17,515 nt of DNA from positions 1 to 17,515 of the forward strand of contig JANNHP010000173.1 of the NCBI GenBank assembly GCA_031404455.1, given 5' to 3'. Shown here piece by piece: positions 12,556-17,515 of the stretch (its first letter is position 1; every line of letters starts with the position of its first letter). The DNA comes from JANNHP01 sp031404455 (GTDB lineage Bacteria > Planctomycetota > JAJSAM01 > JAJVHW01). Both the position numbers and the translations under genes were made by a program. The notes beneath the pieces were generated by a model. The model searched no databases. It saw only the letters and a list, made by a program, of their open reading frames with translations, and was not told the origin of the DNA.

Positions 12556-15021
12556 CTATCGACGGTTGCCCGCCTTCGTCCGGTTTTCGCCGGTCCGCCT
12601 CGCCGCGCGTTCGAGCACTTCCTCCAGACGGCGATTGGGCAGGAGCGTTGCGAGATCAGGGTCCCGCCGCACCTCGTCCGGATCGACGGGACCCGCCGCC
12701 ACCGCCGCGCCGATGCTCTCGACCGCAGCGTCGCGCTCGCCGAGTCGCGCCGCGGCGCGTGCCACCATCAGGAAGTGCGCGGGGGAGGGATCGCGCTCGG
12801 CGGCCTGCCCGGCGAGCTTCAGCGCCTTCGAGTCGAGCCCGAGGACGAACGCCTCCGCGGCGCGCACGCCGAGCGATCGTCCGAGGAGGATCGTCGACTC
12901 CTCGGCCCGGCCGGTCTCGCGCAGCACCTGAGCCGCCTCGTCGAGGAAGCCCGCGTCGTCCTTCACCGCGGTCGCGGCGGCGAGCATCAGGGCCGCGGCG
13001 TCGTCCGGCCGGGTCGCCGCGAGTCGCCGCGCGCGGGTGACGAGCGGACCGAGGAGACCCGGGTCGCGCCGGAGCATCGAGCGCGCAGAGCGTCCGAGTT
13101 CCTCGGTCTCGTGCGCGGCATGGAGCCCGAGGAGCGCGTCGAGCGCGGCCTCGCGGGCGGCTGGGGCGGCGAAGACGGACTCGTCGATGCGGATGACGTC
13201 GGGCGGTTCCGCGGTCGGCGAAGGCGCGCGGGGCAGCGCCATCTCCGCCGCGAGCGCCCGCAGGCGCGGATCGCCGGGAAGCATCTTCACGGCGAGCCGG
13301 ACCTCGGCGAGCGCCTCGGCGTCGCGTCCCTTCTCGGCGATGAAGATCGCGCGAGCGGCGAGGAGGAGCGGGTGGAACGCGCACTGCGCGAGACCGTCCT
13401 CGACCATCTTCGCGGCGTCGTCCGAACGCCCGGCAGCGCGCAGGGCGTAGGCGAGGTTCACTCGGTAGTTCAGGTCCCCGGGACGGATCGCCCGCGCCGA
13501 TTCGAGCGCGGCGATCGCCTCGTCCGAGCGGCCGGCGCTGCGCAGGAGCGAGCCGAGCTCGAACCGCGCGTCGGCGGCCTGCGAGTCCGCGGCGGCCGCG
13601 GCGTCGAGGAGCGCCAGCGCACGCGCCGGGTTCCGGGCGTCGAGCTCGGTCCGTCCGAGGGCGAGGAAGCCGTCGGAGCGCAGTGTCGAGAGCGTCGGCC
13701 CGCCGACGAGTGTTGCGCCGAGCGCCACGGCGAACGCGACGTCCGTGCGCCGCGCGGGGAGCGTGGCGCCTCGCAGCGGACGCGGGGCGAGCGCGACGAC
13801 GAGTCCCGCGGCGAGCGCGGGGAGGAGCGCCGTCGCCGGGTGCGAGAGCGGCGACGACGCGAGCGCCGACACCGCGAGCGCCGCGAGCGATCCGCCGAGC
13901 GCCGCGGATTCCGCCGCGTGTGTTGACGCCGTCGCGACGAGGCGCTTCGCGAGGAGGACGACGACGCCGAGCGCCGCGAGGAGTCCCGGGACGCCGAGCG
14001 CGAACGCGATCTCCAGCCAGTCGTGGTGCGGCGTCTCCACGCGGCGGCCGAGCGAGATGCGGAACTCGTCGGCCTCGCGCCACGCGGGAAACGCGTCGAC
14101 GAACGGCGTCCCGGCCACGCGGACGGGCGCGTCCGCGATCATCCGCGTCGTGGCACTCCAGATGCCGGTTCGCACGGCCATCGTGTCGCTGCGGCCGAGC
14201 CACGACGGACCGTCGCCGCGCGCCGCCGCGACGAACGCGAAGCCGAGGGCCACGCCTGCGACGACTCCCGCGGCCGCGAGTCCCGCCGCCGCGCGACGTC
14301 GTCCCCGCGCGTGGAGGAGCAGGCACGCCGCCGCGCCGAGCCCCGCGGCGGCGGCGACGTAGTCCGTCCGCGACAGCGCGATCCCGACGTGGACGATCCC
14401 GGCGAGCGCTGCGGATCCGCCGAGGACGCGGTCTACGAGCCCCGAGTCCCGACGGAGCGCGAGCAGCAACGAGAACGGCAGGGCCGCCGCCTGGAACTCC
14501 GCGGCGAAGCTCGTGTTCCCGAACGTCGCCACGGGCTCGCGACGGCTGGCCCACGGGGTGACGTCGAGCCCCGCCTTCTGGAGGACCCCGTACAGCCCCG
14601 CGGCGAGCGCCGCGATCGCGACGCCGCGGGCGATCGTGCGGACCGCCGCCGCCGGGTCCGCCGCCTGCGCGACGAGGCGCGCCGCCGCGATGCACGCGAG
14701 CGCCGTCACCGGACCAACGAGCGAACCGCGCGGTCCCGTGACGATCGCGCCGATCGCCGCGATGACGGCGAGCGCGAGCGGGATCGCGAGGATGGGGTCG
14801 GCGAGCGCGCCGTCCCTCGCGCCGGTCTCGCGGCGCCTCGCCGTCGTCACGTGGATCGCGGCGAGCCCGAGCACGAGCAGCACGAGCTTCGGCACGTCGA
14901 AGCTCGGGAGATTCGCCATCGGCAGAATCACCAGCGCGACGGCCGCGGCGAGCGCAGACAAGGCTGGAATCGGGGTTGCGGTGCGAGTCACCGAGGGCTT
15001 AGACGTCTCTGCCCGCCTCAT
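12556..15021 (-). CDS. O-antigen ligase/polymerase-like membrane protein with TPR repeats
   Basis: Protein of 821 residues. About 20-445 is polytopic, with the Wzy/WaaL pattern: ATFGNTSFAAEFQAAALPFS (165-184), ALSRTDYVAAAAGL (215-228), and a large extracytoplasmic loop ending PHHDWLEIAFALGVPG (331-346) with the family's conserved HxD-like site. About 450-595 holds tetratricopeptide repeats, for example ARFELGSLLRSAGRSDEAIA (485-504) and NYRVNLAYALRAAGRSDDAA (518-537), followed by a further helical region to about 810. This membrane-plus-TPR layout is known for polymerases and ligases of surface glycans, and TPRs suggest protein partners. The start is uncertain: ATG 15021 overlaps ftsY by 21 bp, and GTG 14991 lies 7 bp after its stop; neither has a Shine-Dalgarno. 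It is likely translationally coupled to ftsY. Confidence 0.83.
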   Translation of the reverse strand: MRRAETSKPSVTRTATPIPALSALAAAVALVILPMANLPSFDVPKLVLLVLGLAAIHVTTARRRETGARDGALADPILAIPLALAVIAAIGAIVTGPRGSLVGPVTALACIAAARLVAQAADPAAAVRTIARGVAIAALAAGLYGVLQKAGLDVTPWASRREPVATFGNTSFAAEFQAAALPFSLLLALRRDSGLVDRVLGGSAALAGIVHVGIALSRTDYVAAAAGLGAAACLLLHARGRRRAAAGLAAAGVVAGVALGFAFVAAARGDGPSWLGRSDTMAVRTGIWSATTRMIADAPVRVAGTPFVDAFPAWREADEFRISLGRRVETPHHDWLEIAFALGVPGLLAALGVVVLLAKRLVATASTHAAESAALGGSLAALAVSALASSPLSHPATALLPALAAGLVVALAPRPLRGATLPARRTDVAFAVALGATLVGGPTLSTLRSDGFLALGRTELDARNPARALALLDAAAAADSQAADARFELGSLLRSAGRSDEAIAALESARAIRPGDLNYRVNLAYALRAAGRSDDAAKMVEDGLAQCAFHPLLLAARAIFIAEKGRDAEALAEVRLAVKMLPGDPRLRALAAEMALPRAPSPTAEPPDVIRIDESVFAAPAAREAALDALLGLHAAHETEELGRSARSMLRRDPGLLGPLVTRARRLAATRPDDAAALMLAAATAVKDDAGFLDEAAQVLRETGRAEESTILLGRSLGVRAAEAFVLGLDSKALKLAGQAAERDPSPAHFLMVARAAARLGERDAAVESIGAAVAAGPVDPDEVRRDPDLATLLPNRRLEEVLERAARRTGENRTKAGNRR

Positions 15022-15937
15022 CCCCGAAAAGGGCCGCCACGAATGTCTCGGCGTCGAAGGGGGCGAAGTCGTCGGCCGTCTCGCCCGTGCCGACGAACTT
15101 CACCGGCACGCCGATCTGATCGCGGATCGAGAGGACGACGCCGCCCTTCGCCGTCCCGTCGAGCTTGCTGACGACGAGCCCGGTCACGTTCGCGTGCTCG
15201 CGGAAGCGCTGCGTCTGCTGGAGCCCGTTCTGTCCCGCGGTGCCGTCGAGGACGAGCAGCGTCTCGTGCGGCGCTCCGGGGATGCGTTTCCCGAGCACGC
15301 GCGTGATCTTCGTCAGTTCCTCCATGAGGTTCTTCTGCGTGTGGAGGCGGCCCGCGGTGTCGACGATGAGCACGTCCACGCCCCTCGCGGTCGCCGCCTC
15401 CGCCGCGTCGAAGGCCACGCCCGACGGATCGGAGCCGGTCGGCTTGCGCACGATCGCAACGCCGATCCGGTCGGCCCAGATGCCGAGCTGATCGACGGCC
15501 GCCGCGCGGAACGTGTCGCAGGCCGCGACCATGACCGTCTTCTCCTGCGACGTGAGCCACTTCGCGAGCTTCGCGATCGTCGTCGTCTTGCCGGAACCGT
15601 TGACGCCGGCGATGAGCACGACCGTCGGCCCCGACTTCGCCCAGCGCAGGCCCCTTTCGTCCCCCACCTTGTCAACTGAGAGGCGCTCGATCATCCGGCG
15701 GCGGAGCCACGGCACGAGGTCGTCGCCCGAGAGGATCTCGCCGAGCTTCGCGGCCTCGCGCGCCTTCGAGATGAGCTCGTCCGCCGCGACGACGCCGACG
15801 TCGCTCGTGAGGAGGATCTCCTCGACCTCGACCCAGAGCGCCGCGTCGATCTTCCTGCCCTTGACGATCGCCTTGATGCGGCCGGTCAGCGCCTTGGTCG
15901 TGTTGGCGAGCGAGTCGCGGAGTTTCCTGAAGAACAT
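14999..15937 (-). CDS. ftsY: Signal recognition particle receptor FtsY
   Basis: SRP-family GTPase that docks SRP-ribosome complexes at the membrane for co-translational insertion. From ATG 15937 it has 312 residues and lacks the long acidic N-terminal A domain of E. coli FtsY; instead it has an amphipathic basic start, MFFRKLRDSLANTTKALTGR. The N domain is about 1-95. In the G domain: GVNGSGKTTT (111-120), DTFRAAAVDQL (141-151), DTAGR (193-197), SKLDGTAKGG (257-266) and VGTGE (282-286). The start is MFF rather than the upstream ATG at 15985, since FtsY proteins begin at this motif and the extra residues are not conserved-looking. No Shine-Dalgarno precedes it. It heads the minus-strand run into the Wzy-like/TPR gene. 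Confidence 0.96.
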   Translation of the reverse strand: MFFRKLRDSLANTTKALTGRIKAIVKGRKIDAALWVEVEEILLTSDVGVVAADELISKAREAAKLGEILSGDDLVPWLRRRMIERLSVDKVGDERGLRWAKSGPTVVLIAGVNGSGKTTTIAKLAKWLTSQEKTVMVAACDTFRAAAVDQLGIWADRIGVAIVRKPTGSDPSGVAFDAAEAATARGVDVLIVDTAGRLHTQKNLMEELTKITRVLGKRIPGAPHETLLVLDGTAGQNGLQQTQRFREHANVTGLVVSKLDGTAKGGVVLSIRDQIGVPVKFVGTGETADDFAPFDAETFVAALFGDEAGRDV

Positions 15938-16005
15938 CGGGAGTAGTCTTGCATCCAAGCGGGTCGGAGACCACGAACGAGGCACGCGGTCCGAGGAGGC
16001 CGGTC
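15938..16005. promoter_or_regulatory. Divergent region between ftsY and the exported repeat protein gene
   Basis: A 68-bp gap. On the plus strand GAGGAGG (15993-15999) is a strong Shine-Dalgarno 6 nt before ATG 16006. TAGTCT (15944-15949) has the TANNNT form of a -10 on that strand, with no clear -35. On the minus strand ftsY begins a few bases after ACTACTCCCG, with no ribosome binding site. Promoter assignments are weak. Confidence 0.3.
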
Positions 16006-17515
16006 ATGAGGAAGCGATGGATCGTCGGCGCTCTCGTGACGTTCGCGGCCGCGCGGGCGGTCGCGGCTGACGAGGTCCACGTCGCGACAGGACCGCTCCC
16101 TGCGGACGAGGGCGTCGCGGTCGCGGGGCACGTGTTCGTCTTCGGCAGGATGGACGACGGCCCGCTGACCGTCGTGCTCGCGCGGCGCGATCCGGACGCG
16201 CGATCCGCACCGCCGCTCACGCTGACGATGGACGACGGCGACGCATTCCGCTTCGAGGGTCTCGTTCCGGGCGTCTTCGATCTCTCCGTGAGCGGGGACG
16301 GCGTCGCGAAGACCGTCCGCCAGGTCGCTGCGTTCTCGGACACGGTGGACGCCACCGTCCGCATTCCGGCCCCGTGCAACCTGCGCGTCCGCGTGGCGCT
16401 CGCGATCGATGCGCGCCCCGAGGACGTGCTCGTCGAAGTGAGGAGCGTCGACGGCGCGACGCGCGGCGGCGGTCGTCCGGAGGACGGCGTCGTCGAGGTC
16501 GGCGAACTCCCGCCGGGCCGCTACTGGGTCTCGGCGACCGTTCCGGCCGCCGAAGGCAGCGACCCGCCCGAGGATCTCGGCGACGGATGGGTGCAGGTCG
16601 ATCTCGCGTCCGACGTGCTGGAGGCCGCCGTGCGGGTGACCGCGCGTGCCGACGTCCGCTTCGCCGCCCGCTCGGCGCGCAAGGGCGAGTTCGTCGAGGG
16701 CGTGCTCCTGTGCCGCGAGCGTCCGGAGTGGCAGGTGCGCGAACCATTCCGCGTGACGGCGGGGGCGAACGACGAGGACGTCGTCACGGGCATGAGCAAC
16801 GGGATCTTCGGTGGGCACTGGCTGGAACCGGGAGCGGATGTTCCGGTCGCCGGGTTGACGAGCGGCGAGTTCACTATGACCGTCGAGGCGCTCGGATTCG
16901 CGCCGTGGGAGCAGCGCGTCGTCGCGGACGGCACGACGCGCGTCGATGCCGTCCTCGCTCCGCTCCCCGGCCGCTACTTCACGCTCTCGGAGGAGCAGAA
17001 GGACTTCCTCGTCCAGGTCGAAGTCCGTCCGGCGACGGGCGGACGGTGGACGCCGCTCCTCATGCGCGATCGGCGCATGATCGTCATCGACGGCGACGAC
17101 GAGCCGACGCTGCGGGCCTTCCTCCCGCCCGGCCGGTACCAGGTTTCGGCGACGACGGACTCCGACCCGCCGAGCGCCCCGCAGACGATCGAGGTGACGG
17201 GCGACCGCACGACCGTCGAGCTGAAGTTCGAGCACGGTCGGGTGCGGTGGATCGACGTGAAGACGAAGTCGCGCGCCGGCGACCCGATCGGCGGCTTCGT
17301 CGTGCACTGCTTCGTCCGCGAAGGCGACGACTGGCGGGCGCTTCCGCCGAAAGATCGGGCAGTGAGATACGGGAAGTTCCAGATCGCCGGCCTCGCGCCC
17401 GGCAGCTACCTCCTCGCCTACGACGCCGCGGGCGTCTTCCCGCTCGGACGGTTCGAGATGGGCGACACGAACATCGCCCGCGAGTTCATCGTCTCGCGCC
17501 GCCCCGATCCGTCGG
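16006..17515 (+). CDS. Exported protein with beta-sandwich repeats (3' end outside window)
   Basis: Frame open from ATG 16006 to the window edge with no stop: 503 residues visible. Signal peptide MRKRWIVGALVTFAAARAVA, cleaved about before ADEV, so it is exported. The mature part is a string of transthyretin/carboxypeptidase-regulatory-like domains with recurring turns: LVPGVFDLSV (86-95), ELPPGRYWVSA (167-177), FLPPGRYQVSA (372-382) and GLAPGSYLLAY (462-472). Few cysteines are present (C124, C238, C435). The architecture is like that of the 599-residue protein across ftsY, but without the membrane anchor. No enzymatic domain is visible. The start is firm because of GAGGAGG 6 nt upstream. The minus-strand frame across it is a GC-bias shadow. 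Confidence 0.8.
   Translation, partial: MRKRWIVGALVTFAAARAVAADEVHVATGPLPADEGVAVAGHVFVFGRMDDGPLTVVLARRDPDARSAPPLTLTMDDGDAFRFEGLVPGVFDLSVSGDGVAKTVRQVAAFSDTVDATVRIPAPCNLRVRVALAIDARPEDVLVEVRSVDGATRGGGRPEDGVVEVGELPPGRYWVSATVPAAEGSDPPEDLGDGWVQVDLASDVLEAAVRVTARADVRFAARSARKGEFVEGVLLCRERPEWQVREPFRVTAGANDEDVVTGMSNGIFGGHWLEPGADVPVAGLTSGEFTMTVEALGFAPWEQRVVADGTTRVDAVLAPLPGRYFTLSEEQKDFLVQVEVRPATGGRWTPLLMRDRRMIVIDGDDEPTLRAFLPPGRYQVSATTDSDPPSAPQTIEVTGDRTTVELKFEHGRVRWIDVKTKSRAGDPIGGFVVHCFVREGDDWRALPPKDRAVRYGKFQIAGLAPGSYLLAYDAAGVFPLGRFEMGDTNIAREFIVSRRPDPS

Noticed and set aside
10491..13040. 849-codon plus-strand frame
   Set aside because: It lies opposite two well-supported minus-strand genes, is dominated by Arg, Gly, Val, Asp and Leu as expected for a GC-bias shadow, and shows no recognisable domain.
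15938..15985. Longer FtsY start at ATG 15985
   Set aside because: The added residues (MPRSWSPTRLDARLLP) lack family character, and MFFRKL is a typical start for short FtsY proteins. The longer form would also use up most of the divergent promoter space.
15886..17307. 473-codon minus-strand frame
   Set aside because: It is antisense to the exported repeat protein, which has a strong ribosome binding site, signal peptide and repeated motifs. The minus frame is His/Arg/Asp-rich shadow sequence.
1..17515. CRISPR array, tRNA/rRNA genes, insertion sequences, toxin-antitoxin or phage genes
   Set aside because: I looked on both strands for regularly spaced repeats, tRNA-like cloverleaf ends, transposase or integrase motifs and found none. 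The gaps between genes are all about 106 bp or less.

Overview
The window is a very GC-rich bacterial chromosome segment, densely packed with genes. It holds 15 protein-coding genes, two of them cut by the window edges. I see no tRNA, rRNA, CRISPR array, transposase, integrase or phage gene. A Planctomycetota-type organism is my best guess. Reasons: the second G domain of Der opens with GRRNSGKST and carries a WYSEHRAYRSIRRADV stretch, as planctomycetal Der proteins do. There is a small lipoprotein with a DVRD...TPE..RKI pattern like the last domain before planctomycetal secretins. There are also large exported proteins built from carboxypeptidase-regulatory-like (beta-sandwich) repeats. This is inference from remembered family features, not from a search.

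Layout. (1) 1-3960: the 3' end of a DppC/OppC-type ABC permease (+) converges on der (-), which lies downstream of a polytopic GT39/GT-C-like membrane protein gene (-). (2) 3975-5607: a small putative lipoprotein (+), divergent from the GT-C gene by only 14 bp, converges on a 51-codon exported-peptide gene (-). That peptide gene follows a secreted protein of unknown function (-). (3) 5714-10371: a + strand run of GT2 glycosyltransferase, sat (ATP sulfurylase), cysC (APS kinase), GT4 glycosyltransferase and a PHP-family phosphoesterase. (4) 10352-15937: a - strand run read as ftsY, then a Wzy/WaaL-like membrane protein with TPRs, a membrane-anchored five-domain repeat protein, and a small lipoprotein. 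(5) 16006 to the end: a second exported repeat protein (+), truncated by the window edge.

How the genes may work together. Sat and CysC make PAPS from sulfate. The PHP protein belongs to a superfamily branch that includes 3',5'-bisphosphonucleotide phosphatases, so it could remove the PAP by-product. The flanking GT2 and GT4 enzymes fit synthesis of a surface glycan, possibly a sulfated one, but no sulfotransferase or PAPS reductase is in the window. Der (ribosome assembly) and FtsY (SRP receptor) are core housekeeping genes embedded among envelope genes.

The most striking sequence-level observation is that all three convergent gene junctions carry a GC-rich inverted repeat holding the two facing stop codons in opposite arms. 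I found no clearly new defence, mobile or biosynthetic system. The interesting points are gene-organisation features, the small exported-peptide gene with a near-perfect ribosome binding site, and the possible PAPS/PAP cycle.
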